From Fen-671 sp963794745 (GTDB lineage: Bacteria; Actinomycetota; Acidimicrobiia; Acidimicrobiales; Palsa-688): a stretch of 64,000 nt of DNA. The number at the start of each line of letters is the position of its first letter. Position 1 is the stretch's first letter. Of this stretch, positions 47,246 to 56,604 are shown piece by piece. Both the position numbers and the translations under genes were made by a program. Where the stretch lies: the NCBI GenBank assembly GCA_963794745.1, contig CAWCEZ010000011.1, positions 682,001 through 746,000 on the forward strand. The letters run 5' to 3'. Under the pieces are notes generated by a model, which was not told the DNA's origin, did no database searches, and saw only the letters and a program-made list of their open reading frames with translations.

Positions 47246-48646
47246 ATGCAACTTCTGCTGGCACGTTGGGAGTTCGCAACTGTTACCGTGTTCCACTTCT
47301 TCTTCGTGCCTCTTACGATCGGGCTCGGGTTCGTCGTCGCGGTCATGCAGACGCTGGCATACCGCCGCCAGGACCCGTCGTGGGACAGGCTGAGCCGCTA
47401 TTTCGGCCGGCTGTTCCTGATAGAGATAGCCGTCGGTGTCGTCACCGGGATCGTGCTCGAGTTCCAGTTCGGGTTGAACTGGTCGGCGTACTCCGTCTTC
47501 GTCGGGAACATTTTCGGCGCCCCGCTCGCGATCGAGGCCCTGCTGGCCTTTTTCATGGAATCGACCTTCATCGGGCTCTGGATTTTCGGGAGGGACCGGC
47601 TCTCCCCGCGCCTTCACCTAGCAACCATCTGGATGGTAAGCCTGGGCACGGTCCTCTCCGCCTTTTTCATATTGGCCGCCAATTCGTGGATGCAGCACCC
47701 GGTCGGTTACAAAGTCGTCGCCGGCCAAGCCGTGCTGACCAACTTCTGGGCCGTTCTGGGTAACCCGATGTTGTGGGGGTCCTTTACCCATACCGTTTTC
47801 GGCGCGTTCGCCACCGCGGGCGCCCTTGTGCTCGGGATAAGCATCTGGCGGGCAATGCGCGAAGCCCACGACAGCGAGCACCGGGCGTCGTTCCTGCAGG
47901 CAGGCCGCTTCGCTGCGGTCTTCACGTTTTTCTCGACGCTCCTCGTCGGGATGTCGGGCGACATCCAGGGCCGCCTCATGGAGGTCTACCAACCGATGAA
48001 GATGGCCGCCGCTGAAGCTCTCTATAAGACCAGCTCCGCAGCCTCCTTCTCACTGTTCACGGTCGGCGACCTCAAACAGAAGCCCGTGTTCCAAATCAGG
48101 GTGCCGCATCTTTTGTCCCTCATCGCCACCCTTTCTTGGAACGGCCAGGTGCAGGGGATCAACAACATCCAAGCGGCCGAGGCGGCCAAGTACGGCGCCG
48201 GCAGCTACGTGCCGGTCATACCCCTTACCTACTGGTCTTTTCGGGCCATGGTGGGGGCGGGTATGTTGATGATCGCCCTCTCCGCATGGGGAGTATGGCT
48301 GTGCCGGCGCAAACGGCTCGAGCGTCTCGTGGAGAACCGCTGGTTCCGCCGAGCCGCCCTGTGGGGCATGGTATTGCCGTTCATCGCCAATACATCAGGC
48401 TGGGTGTTCACCGAGGCGGGCCGCCAACCGTGGATCGTCTATGGCCTCATGAAGACCGCCAAGGGCGTGTCGAGCGTACCGACCGCGGACATAGCCTTGA
48501 CTTTGGCGGCCTTCGTGCTCGTCTACGTCGTCCTGGGGACAATCGACGCCTGGTTGCTCGTGCACGCGGCGCGCTTCGGCCTCGACCACGCCGATCACGG
48601 CGACGAGACCACCGACGGCACCGAGACCGCAAGTCTCGTCTACTGA
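47246..48646 (+). CDS. cydA: cytochrome bd ubiquinol/menaquinol oxidase subunit I
   Basis: CydA carries the haems of the high-affinity terminal oxidase. The 466-residue protein has about nine membrane helices. Haem-ligand His residues are in FHFFFVPLTIG (near residue 19) and WMQHPVGY, and the GRQPWIVYG motif follows. The Q-loop is of the short type usual in Actinobacteria. It is the second gene of an operon starting with the split-barrel protein. Cytochrome bd suits respiration at very low oxygen. Confidence 0.95.
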   Translation: MQLLLARWEFATVTVFHFFFVPLTIGLGFVVAVMQTLAYRRQDPSWDRLSRYFGRLFLIEIAVGVVTGIVLEFQFGLNWSAYSVFVGNIFGAPLAIEALLAFFMESTFIGLWIFGRDRLSPRLHLATIWMVSLGTVLSAFFILAANSWMQHPVGYKVVAGQAVLTNFWAVLGNPMLWGSFTHTVFGAFATAGALVLGISIWRAMREAHDSEHRASFLQAGRFAAVFTFFSTLLVGMSGDIQGRLMEVYQPMKMAAAEALYKTSSAASFSLFTVGDLKQKPVFQIRVPHLLSLIATLSWNGQVQGINNIQAAEAAKYGAGSYVPVIPLTYWSFRAMVGAGMLMIALSAWGVWLCRRKRLERLVENRWFRRAALWGMVLPFIANTSGWVFTEAGRQPWIVYGLMKTAKGVSSVPTADIALTLAAFVLVYVVLGTIDAWLLVHAARFGLDHADHGDETTDGTETASLVY

Positions 48647-48664
48647 GCAAAATGGGAGGGAACA

Positions 48665-49759
48665 GTGGCCCCGTTTGCTGACCTCGACACAACCTGGTTC
48701 GCTCTGATCGGCCTTCTCTGGGCCGGTTACTTCTTGCTGGAAGGTTTCGACTTCGGGGTAGCCATCGTCACCCCTCTGGTAGCGGCCGACGAGACCGACA
48801 GGCGAATTTGCCTCAATTCGATCGGCCCTGTCTGGGACGGTAACGAAGTGTGGTTGCTCACTGCCGGTGGAGCGACGTTCGCGGCCTTTCCATTGTGGTA
48901 CGCACGGCTTTTCAGTGGTTTTTACCTGGCTCTGTTCCTTGTGCTGCTTGCATTGATCGCGCGGGGCGTGTCTTTCGAGTTCAGAGGGAAGCTCGACAGC
49001 GCGCGTTGGCGGCGCACTTGGGACTGGGCAAATTTTTTGGGCAGCCTCGTCCCGGCTATCGTCTGGGGAGCCGCCTTTACGGACCTGGTGCACGGGGTAC
49101 CGCTTGCGCCTGGTGGGCGTTACTTCGGCGGCTTGACCGGCTTGTTGCACCCTGTTGCGATCGTAGGAGGGCTCGCCAGCCTGGCGCTGTTCGCGTTCCA
49201 TGGCTCGGTGTTCTTGTCGCTAAAGACCTCTGGCGAGCTAAGGGCGCGCGCCCGGCGGGTGGCATTCGCCATCGGCTTGGCGGCAACGGTGCTGGTGGGC
49301 GCAACAGTGGCCTGGGTGGCCGCCGCGGGGAGGCCTGCCGCACAAGGCTCAATTAGTGGTGCGTTCCCGCTGGGGCTCGCAGTTGTTGCGACGGCCGCCA
49401 TCGCAGCGGCTTGTGCGCTCGTGCGGCGCGGCCGGGAAGGGTGGGCTTTCACATCGACAGGTTTGTCGGTCCTGCTGGCGATGGGCGCGGTATTTGCTCG
49501 AATGTTCCCCGAGGTCATGCCGGCCAGCAACCGCGCAGTCAATGGCATTACGATTGGGCTCGCCGCGTCCCAGCACAACACCCTGGTGGTTATGACCATC
49601 GTTGCGGCGATCTTCGTCCCCTTCGTGCTCGCCTACACGGCCTGGACCTACTGGGTCTTCCGCCAGCGCTTGACCCGGCCGGCGGCCACCGGCACCACTG
49701 CGGCCGCCAATGGTCCCCCGCCGGCGAAGGCGATCGCGCCTGCGCCCGGCAATGCGTGA
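48665..49759 (+). CDS. cydB: cytochrome bd oxidase subunit II
   Basis: The 364-residue membrane subunit has the N-terminal WFALIGLLWAGYFLLEGFDFG (family motif LEGFDFG), GPVWDGNEVWLL and about eight membrane helices. GTG start at 48665 with GGAGG 7-8 bases upstream. It follows cydA by 18 bases and overlaps cydD by 8 bases. A Pro/Ala-rich tail of about 25 residues ends the protein. Confidence 0.95.
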   Translation: MAPFADLDTTWFALIGLLWAGYFLLEGFDFGVAIVTPLVAADETDRRICLNSIGPVWDGNEVWLLTAGGATFAAFPLWYARLFSGFYLALFLVLLALIARGVSFEFRGKLDSARWRRTWDWANFLGSLVPAIVWGAAFTDLVHGVPLAPGGRYFGGLTGLLHPVAIVGGLASLALFAFHGSVFLSLKTSGELRARARRVAFAIGLAATVLVGATVAWVAAAGRPAAQGSISGAFPLGLAVVATAAIAAACALVRRGREGWAFTSTGLSVLLAMGAVFARMFPEVMPASNRAVNGITIGLAASQHNTLVVMTIVAAIFVPFVLAYTAWTYWVFRQRLTRPAATGTTAAANGPPPAKAIAPAPGNA

Positions 49760-51521
49760 CGCAGCGGTAGGTACGGGCCCTCGAAGTCGGGCCCCGTTCG
49801 ACAAGGACCTGCTCCGGGAGCTGCCAGGTCTCAAGGTCAGCGTCGTCGCATCTGTAGCGGTCGGGCTCCTGGCGACGGCCGCAGTTGTCACCCAGGCAAT
49901 CGCCCTGGCCCATCTTCTCGCTGGGGCCATGGCCGGCGACGGGCAACGCCATAGCGACCGCGCGGCCTGGTTCGCCCTCCTGATCGTCGGAGCAGCCGCT
50001 CGCGCTCTGGCCGCGCTCGCCGGGGAGGTCCTCGCAGCGCTCGGTGCATCGAGGGTCAAGGCGGCGTTGCGGTCCCGGCTCGTTATCGCGGCCCTTCAGC
50101 GGTCTGCTACTGGGGAGGTCGGCGGGCCTGGGGACCTGGCGACCTTGGCCGGCCGCGGGCTGGATGCGCTCGACGTCTATGTGGGACGCTGCCTGCCGGA
50201 CCTGGTGCTCGCCGTAGTCGCACCGATCGCTTTGCTTGTGGCGGTGGCAGCCCTGGACTGGGTCTCGGCCGTAGTGATGGCCGTGGTGGTCGTCCTCTTC
50301 CCGGTCTTCGGTGCTCTCGTCGGCAAGGCGACCACGCAGCTGGCGGGAGAGAGGTGGGGCCGAGTCGAACACCTCGGCCGCCAAGTGGCCGACCTCATAC
50401 AGGGCCTGCCGGTCCTGCGCGCCTTTGGGCGTACGGCGCAGCAGCGAGCCAGCATCGCCCGGGCTAACGAGGCCCTCGGCCGTTCGAGCGACAAGGTCCT
50501 AAAGGTCGCATTCCTGTCGGCGCTCGTCCTCGACACACTTGGGTCGGTATCGGTCGCCCTCGTGGCGGTCCCGCTCGGCCTGCGGCTGCTGACCGGTGCA
50601 GTCCGGCTCTCGGCAGCTCTAGCCGTGCTTGTTGTGGCGCCCGAGGTGTTCCTGCCTCTGCGCCGGGCGAGCGCCGAGTTCCACGAGAGCACCGAGGGGA
50701 TCTCCGCGGCGTCGCGGGCGGTCGGCCTGACGCAGTCGGAAGTACTGGAGGGCAGCAGTCTTCCCGATCATCTCGCCCCGCCCGACCCTGTCGCGCAGCC
50801 CGTTGAACTGCGTTGCGTCAGCCTGCAAGTCACGGGCCGTGATCGCGCGCTGCTGGATGGCGCAAGCCTTTCGATCGCGCCTGGCGAAACCGTCGTCCTC
50901 CTCGGGGAGAGCGGTTCAGGCAAGACCACCGTCCTGTCGTTGTTGCTCGGCTTCCTCCTGCCTAGCAGCGGCCAAGTGACGGTCGGCGGCGAGGACCTGC
51001 GCGACATCGACCTGGACCGATGGCGTGGCCTGGTCACCTACCTGCCGGAGCACCCGACGCTGCTACGCGCCACTCTGTCCGACAATCTCCGCCTCGCCAA
51101 GCCCGAGGCCAGCGACGAAGAGATTGCCCGCGCTCTAGCTAATGCGGGCAGCCCTGAGCTGGCGCGCCGCCTTCCCCAAGGGCTTGCAACCCGCCTTGGC
51201 GACGGGGGCCGGGCGGTCTCAGCCGGCGAACTGCAACGGATCGCCCTCGCTCGGGTGCTACTTCGCCCGGCAAGCCTCTACCTCCTCGACGAGCCGACCG
51301 TCCATCTGGACCTGGCGGCCGAGGCCGCCGCGCTCGACGGGCTGGCGGAGGCACTGGCGGGCCGCAGCGCTCTCATCGTTTCCCACAGGCCAGCGGTGAC
51401 CAGGATCGCCGACCGCGTCGTGGTGCTCCGGGACGGCAAGCTCGCCCAACTTGCCCACGACCGGCCCGTCGTCCCGAACATGCAGCTCCAGGAGGCCCCT
51501 GCGAGCACGGTACTGGTATGA
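49752..51521 (+). CDS. cydD: ABC exporter subunit CydD (cytochrome bd biogenesis)
   Basis: CydDC exports thiols (cysteine/glutathione type) needed to assemble cytochrome bd. The 589-residue protein has six membrane helices then an ATPase with Walker A LLGESGSGKTT, signature VSAGELQRIALAR and Walker B LYLLDEPTVHLD. ATG 49752 lies within the end of cydB, and the stop overlaps the cydC start (ATGA). Confidence 0.92.
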   Translation: MRDAAVGTGPRSRAPFDKDLLRELPGLKVSVVASVAVGLLATAAVVTQAIALAHLLAGAMAGDGQRHSDRAAWFALLIVGAAARALAALAGEVLAALGASRVKAALRSRLVIAALQRSATGEVGGPGDLATLAGRGLDALDVYVGRCLPDLVLAVVAPIALLVAVAALDWVSAVVMAVVVVLFPVFGALVGKATTQLAGERWGRVEHLGRQVADLIQGLPVLRAFGRTAQQRASIARANEALGRSSDKVLKVAFLSALVLDTLGSVSVALVAVPLGLRLLTGAVRLSAALAVLVVAPEVFLPLRRASAEFHESTEGISAASRAVGLTQSEVLEGSSLPDHLAPPDPVAQPVELRCVSLQVTGRDRALLDGASLSIAPGETVVLLGESGSGKTTVLSLLLGFLLPSSGQVTVGGEDLRDIDLDRWRGLVTYLPEHPTLLRATLSDNLRLAKPEASDEEIARALANAGSPELARRLPQGLATRLGDGGRAVSAGELQRIALARVLLRPASLYLLDEPTVHLDLAAEAAALDGLAEALAGRSALIVSHRPAVTRIADRVVVLRDGKLAQLAHDRPVVPNMQLQEAPASTVLV

Positions 51522-53329
51522 GGAACACCAGCGGTGCGGTGCAGTCCCGCTGGAAGACGGCCCAGGTTGCACCCCGGCTGCTGGTCGCAGTGGCCGGCAG
51601 CGGGGCTGTCAGCGCCGCCTGTGGGGTCGGCCTCATGGCAACCTCGGGCTGGTTGATAACGCGTGCCTCGCAACGTCCGCCGGTGTTGTCCCTCTGCATC
51701 GCCATCGGAGCGGTCCAGGCGTTCTCACTGGCGAAGGGCGTCGCTCGTTACCTCGGGCGCATCAGCGCTCACCGAGCCTCCCTGGACCTGCTCGGCAGGC
51801 TACGCCTCCACCTCTTCGACGTGCTGGTACCGCTCGTGCCTGGGGGCCTGGGCAGCAACAGCACGGGCGAGGTGCTGAGCGGCTTCGTTTCGGACACCGA
51901 GCTGGTCGCTACAGGGTTCGCCAGGGCGACGACGGCGACCACCGACGTCACCGCGACCCTCGTGCTAGGGACCGCTCTCGTACTGCTCATCCAACCAGTA
52001 CTTGGCCTTATCCTCCTCGGGGGTGGCCTCGCCGTGGTCGCGGTGCCGGTGTTATTGGCACGGCTCGCACGAGCATCCGAAGAACGAGCAGCGAGCGAGC
52101 GAGCGGAGCTGGCAAGTTTGGTAATCGAGACGGCGCTCTCGGCGAGAGAACTCGTCGCCTACGGGCGCCAGGACTTACTAGCGGAACGGTTGGACGAAGT
52201 GAGCAAGCGTTCGGGCCGCCTCGCTGCCCGGCGCTCGCTGACAGTCGGGTTTTCCCGCGCATGGGCGACCGGTGCCTCGACCGGCGCACTGGTCGCGACA
52301 ATGGCCGCCGGGCTCGCCGCGGTCGACGCCCGTCGGATTTCAGGGGTAATGCTGGCGGTCGTAGCCTTCGCTGCTCTAGCCGTCCTGGACCAGTGCGCCA
52401 CTGTCCCGGGCGTGCTCGCGGCGACCAGCGAAGCAGGTGCAGCCGCCGACCGGCTTGCCCGTCTTGAGCGCCTGGCAGCCCCTGTCCGCGAGCCGGAGGT
52501 CGACCAGAGCGCAAGCGCCACGGCTGGTACCGCCGAGCTCGTCGGCGCCCGGACCACGGCTCCGGACGGGACCAGGATCCTCAGGGGGCTGTCACTCGAG
52601 GTAGCGACCGGCCAACGCCTAGCGCTGACCGGCCCAAGCGGGTCCGGGAAGACCAACGCCGTCCATGCGCTACTGCATTTCGTGAGCTGCGAAAGCGGCC
52701 AAGCCCGCCTTGGGGGTTGCGACGTATCGGCAATGACCCGTGACGGCATCGCCTCCTTGGCGGGCTGGGTCGCCGACGAGACCCATATCTTTGCGGCCAC
52801 CGTGGCCGACAACCTGCGCCTGGCCCATCCCTCCGCCAGCGACGACGACTGCAATATGGCATTGCAGCGCGCCGGGTTATCCTGCTGGTCGGCTTCGCTA
52901 CCGGCAGGACTTGCGACGGTCCTTGGGGCAGGCGGGCAACCCGTGAGCGCCGGCGAGCGCCAAAGGCTGGGCCTTGCCCGGGCCCTGCTGGCGGGGCCGC
53001 CCGTTTTGCTGCTCGACGAGCCGACCGCCCATCTCGACCCGATTTCGTCGGCCAAGGTGCTCGCCGAGCTGCTCGAAGCGGCCGGCGATCGCGCAGTGCT
53101 CGTCGTGAGCCACGAACCGGACGTCGCCGCCTACGTCGACCGGGTTGCCGTACTTGAAGACGGTCGCGTTGCCAGTGTTACCCCCGGGTCTCGCGGAGTT
53201 CAGCTCCCCAACCCGGCGACCCTCACCGGCACCGGAGAGCTGGGCTCTTTGGCGCCGTCTCCCAGTTCGCCGTCGCGGTTATCGCCCCAGCACTCGACGC
53301 GCCCAGAAGCCCCCAACAACGCGCAGTAA
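51518..53329 (+). CDS. cydC: ABC exporter subunit CydC, 3' end overlaps the opposite gene
   Basis: Partner of CydD: N-terminal membrane domain (GVGLMATSGWLITRASQRP is typical of CydC; parts GLMATSGWLI and RPPVLSL), then Walker A TGPSGSGKTNAV, signature VSAGERQRLGLAR and Walker B VLLLDEPTAHLD. The last about 45 residues (Ser/Pro-rich) are unlike the family and lie antisense to the end of the RCC1-repeat gene, a 130-base overlap that may be genuine or reflect a lost stop. Last gene of the split-barrel-cydABDC operon. Confidence 0.92.
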   Translation: MRNTSGAVQSRWKTAQVAPRLLVAVAGSGAVSAACGVGLMATSGWLITRASQRPPVLSLCIAIGAVQAFSLAKGVARYLGRISAHRASLDLLGRLRLHLFDVLVPLVPGGLGSNSTGEVLSGFVSDTELVATGFARATTATTDVTATLVLGTALVLLIQPVLGLILLGGGLAVVAVPVLLARLARASEERAASERAELASLVIETALSARELVAYGRQDLLAERLDEVSKRSGRLAARRSLTVGFSRAWATGASTGALVATMAAGLAAVDARRISGVMLAVVAFAALAVLDQCATVPGVLAATSEAGAAADRLARLERLAAPVREPEVDQSASATAGTAELVGARTTAPDGTRILRGLSLEVATGQRLALTGPSGSGKTNAVHALLHFVSCESGQARLGGCDVSAMTRDGIASLAGWVADETHIFAATVADNLRLAHPSASDDDCNMALQRAGLSCWSASLPAGLATVLGAGGQPVSAGERQRLGLARALLAGPPVLLLDEPTAHLDPISSAKVLAELLEAAGDRAVLVVSHEPDVAAYVDRVAVLEDGRVASVTPGSRGVQLPNPATLTGTGELGSLAPSPSSPSRLSPQHSTRPEAPNNAQ

Positions 53330-54567
53330 CCCCCGCCGCCGGCAGGGTCGTAAATGAGGCTCGTTGCACCGGTGATGCCTTCTACCCCAACTGGGACGTC
53401 CGAGCGCCCGTTTTTGCTGCCGTTGCCAAGCGCCCCGTCGTTATCGTTGCTGCCCCAGCACTTGACGCCTCCGTCTTTCAGCAATGCGCAGTAGTTGCCC
53501 ACGAGCTGGGCCACGCCGCTGAGCCCCTTCACTGCCACAGGCACGTCTGAGGGTTGGCCGCTGGTGCCGTTGCCGAGCTCACCATTGGTACCGCTGCCCC
53601 AGCACTCCACCTTTCCGCTGCCCAGTACTGCGCACGTCCCGTCGATGCTCGACACCCCGGACAGCCCCTTTACTGCGACAGGGACGGCCGAGTAACCCGA
53701 TGCTTGCCCGTTGGCAAGGCTCCCTCCTGCGTTGGAACCCCAACACTTGGCCCCGCCGCCGTCGATAACGGCGCAGTACCCGCCCACGCGGCCGAAGAGC
53801 TTCTGGACGTAGTCAAGCCCTTGAACCGTGACAGGGGTGCTGGCAGAAGACGCCGTGCTGCCGTTGCCGAGAGCGCCGTCGGCGTTGCTGCCCCAACATT
53901 GCGCTCCCCCGCTCTTCAGCTGGGCACAAAAGCTTGTCCCGTCGCTGGCCAGCCCGACAGGTTTGAAAACCCCGAGCACCCCGACTGGCACGTTCGAGAA
54001 AGCCGCGGCGGTGCCATCGCCCAGCTGGCCGTCAGTGTTGTCACCCCAGCAACGGACGGACTCGGAGCTGAGCAACATGCAGTACGTGTAAGCGTTATTT
54101 GTCCCACCGTTCGTGGCGTCCGTGACCCCTGTCACGGCCACCGGGACATCTGCTTGGGTCAGGGTTGTCGAGCCATTGCCCAGCGCACCCGAGGTGTTGG
54201 TCCCCCAGCAGTCCACACCTCCGCTCAGCAGCACGGCGCAGTAGCCCCCCTGAGAAGACTCGCCAACGAGGCTCAAAACACCCGTGAGCCCACTTACGCC
54301 GACCGGGACGCTCGACGGCGTATCGCTGTCGTCCCCGAGCTGGCCAAAGTTGTTCAAGCCCCAGCACTTGACATTGCGATGGTAGAGAACGGCGCAGGCA
54401 CCGCTGCCGTCGCTTTCGAGCGCGACCGCCGTGCTGGCAGTGGGGGCGACCGGGGCGACCCGGGCGACCGGTCGCGAACTGCCGCCGCAAGCCGCAGCGA
54501 GGCCAGCCAGGAGCAGCGACGCCGAAAACGCCCTGGCCGTTACCCTCAGCCCACGTCGAGCGGTCAC
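53200..54567 (-). CDS. RCC1-repeat lipoprotein
   Basis: About 455 residues. A signal peptide with a lipobox-like end (LLLAGLAAACGGSS) suggests a lipid-anchored surface protein. Eight repeats of about 50 residues follow, each with a C-A-x-L block and a CWGxNxxGxLGxG block, characteristic of RCC1/ALATS beta-propellers; the paired cysteines per blade may form disulfides. The GTG at 54567 overlaps the corrected stop of the upstream ribonuclease-like gene (GTGA). Ligand unknown. The product is not linked in obvious function to its operon partner. Confidence 0.83.
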   Translation of the reverse strand: MTARRGLRVTARAFSASLLLAGLAAACGGSSRPVARVAPVAPTASTAVALESDGSGACAVLYHRNVKCWGLNNFGQLGDDSDTPSSVPVGVSGLTGVLSLVGESSQGGYCAVLLSGGVDCWGTNTSGALGNGSTTLTQADVPVAVTGVTDATNGGTNNAYTYCMLLSSESVRCWGDNTDGQLGDGTAAAFSNVPVGVLGVFKPVGLASDGTSFCAQLKSGGAQCWGSNADGALGNGSTASSASTPVTVQGLDYVQKLFGRVGGYCAVIDGGGAKCWGSNAGGSLANGQASGYSAVPVAVKGLSGVSSIDGTCAVLGSGKVECWGSGTNGELGNGTSGQPSDVPVAVKGLSGVAQLVGNYCALLKDGGVKCWGSNDNDGALGNGSKNGRSDVPVGVEGITGATSLIYDPAGGGGYCALLGASGRVECWGDNRDGELGDGAKEPSSPVPVRVAGLGS

Positions 54568-56332
54568 TTCGTGGCCCGCGGGGCCTCCTCGCGGCAGGGA
54601 CCTTCTTCGCAGCGGCAACCTTCCCAGCGGCAACCTTGCCAGCTGCAACCTTGCCAGCTGCAACCTTGCCAGCTGCAACCTTGCCAGCTGCAACCTTGCC
54701 AGCTGCAACCTTGCCAGCTGCAACCTTGCCAGCTGCAACCTTGCCAGCTGCAACCTTGCCAGCGACCGGCTGTTTGCTCGCTGACACCCTGGCGGGGGCA
54801 GCGGGCGCGGTCTTGTTCGGGGCGACTGGCTTGGCTTGTGGGGCTTTCTTGGCGACCCTGACTGGCGCAACAGTTTTCTTGGCCGCAGCCGCATTCTTGG
54901 TCGGCCCCCCTATGTTGCGAGGAGCCGCTGTCTTGGCCGCGGTCGCCTTCTTCGCAGCCGCGGTGGTCCTCCCAGGTGCTAACTGCTTGGCCGGAGCTGC
55001 CTGCTTGGGCGGAGCGGCTTGTTTCGCAGGTGCTGCCTGCTTGGCACGTGCCTGCTTCTTGGGAGCGGCAGCGTCGCGTGCTGGACCATGGTTCGCGGGC
55101 GCAGGCGTCCTTACTAGCGCTGGCTTCTTGGCCGGGGGTACGGCCTTGGCGACAGCCTCTTTCGCAGCGGGTGCCTCTTTGGCAGCAGGTGCCTTTTTCG
55201 CCACCCGCTTGGTCGGAGCAGCTTTCGTAGTGGAGGGCGCTTGCGTGGCACGTCTGGCGCCATCGCCCCGGGCAGCGGATTGCTTGGCCGCCCCTGCTGC
55301 CTTCGCCGGGCGTCGGCCAGAAGGCGAACGGGAGGCGTTTGTCTTCGTGGCCGGCGCCTCGCCGGCCACTTCGCCGTGATGGATCTCGGCCGCCACGGTC
55401 TCAGGGGTCGGCGCTCCAGCCGGGTGCGCAAAACCCGGGAGCGCGAGCTCGATGCCACGCCTCATGGCATCGAAAGCCTGAACTACGAAGGTCCGCTTCT
55501 CGCCTTTGCGGAGCACCTCGCGCGCAGAACGCGGCGGCTCGTCGCCCATGCCCGCTAACGGCAAGTAGCAACGCGCACTTCCGACGGAAATGAAGGCCCC
55601 GTGCGAGGAAAACTCCTCGACCGTCCCTTCCACCTCGTCGCCCAGTTGGTTCCCAGCGATAAAGGTAATGAAGTTCAAAGGCTCATTGAGCGGCTCGGCC
55701 GGCAGCTCGCCTACCCGCCTCCGCCGCCTGCGCTTGCGCCCGCTCTTTGCCGGTTCGACGGCCTCTTCGACCGCGACGGCAATAGCCCGCTGCAGCTTTC
55801 GCTCGCCGCCACGCCCACGAGAACGTTCGGCGGCCATATCAAGGCCGCTTTCGTCGGGCGCCTCATCGCGCTTTTTCCGTTTGGCTTCCTTTACGGACTC
55901 GCGGCTCCTCGGCCCGCGCACCGGAGTGCGGGGGGTAAAGATCCAGCCCACTCCGGGGACAGGCTTCCCCCCGATCAGACGGCCTTTGTCGAAAAGCCAC
56001 TCGTACTCGCCGTGGAACTCCTGGAAAGAGTCGTTGGACAGCACGACGGCCCCGACCTTGTCGGCGACTCTGAGCAGGAAAGCGTCGCCTCTGCCTATCG
56101 CCCCCGCCGGCGGGCTAACGATCTCTGCTCCCGATTCCGCCTCTTCGAAAAGCTGCCGCTCCTCCGGGGGGATGCGGTGGCCGAACGTAGCATCTACGAC
56201 GACGGTGACAACGTCGTCTGGGTTCTCAATGAGGAACTCGCGTACCGCCTGGTCGAGCTGTTTGAGTGTCGGCAGCGAACTGCCTTCCGTCGCAATATTC
56301 GAGCCGTCGACGACTACGTGACGAGCTGGCAT
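54564..56332 (-). CDS. NYN-domain ribonuclease-like protein with S1 domain and histone-like tail (one apparent frameshift)
   Basis: Domains in order: NYN/Zc3h12a-type nuclease (residues about 1-150; VVVDGSNIATEG, VVVDATFG, RGDAFLLRVAD, VLSNDSFQEF supply the acidic residues), a basic stretch, an S1 RNA-binding domain (about 225-300; GDEVEGTVEEFSSHGAFI), then about 290 residues rich in Ala, Lys and Pro like histone H1 or HU tails, including ten five-residue KVAAG-type units. As written the frame runs on to 54095; a slip near 54590-54600 would end it at 54564 as KAPRATK. AGGAG precedes the ATG. Probably an RNA-processing or decay enzyme. Confidence 0.8.
54616..54765 (-). repeat. 15-bp tandem repeat encoding KVAAG units
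   Basis: Ten head-to-tail copies of a 15-base unit (plus-strand CAACCTTGCCAGCTG), eight perfect and one altered copy at each end. They lie in the tail of the NYN-S1 protein. Copy number could vary between strains and short reads could miscount it. Confidence 0.9.
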
Positions 56333-56604
56333 TTTTCTCCTGTATTGTCATCCAAACGGTCCCACCCCCGAACCGGTTCGCGTCGCGCTTGCTCGCCGTC
56401 CAGAGGCCTTTTGGGGCCGTTGGCACAATGCCACTGCAGGCTCACCGCCACCGCGAATGGGGGACGATCGTCTCCCACGCAGTGCAGGTCGGGCAACAGT
56501 GACATGCACCTACTACGTACAGTCTGCCACCCGGAGCGCTTGGCGTGGCGGATCCCGACCTTAAGGGCTGGTCAGGAGGGGCTAGTCATGCCTGAGCCGG
56601 CCCC

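Noticed and set aside
54616..54765. CRISPR array
   Set aside because: Units are 15 bp, directly tandem without spacers, and lie inside a coding frame.
53554..54861. 435-codon plus-strand frame with repeated QLQPC units
   Set aside because: It is the complement of the RCC1 lipoprotein and of the 15-bp repeat; the repeats explain its composition.
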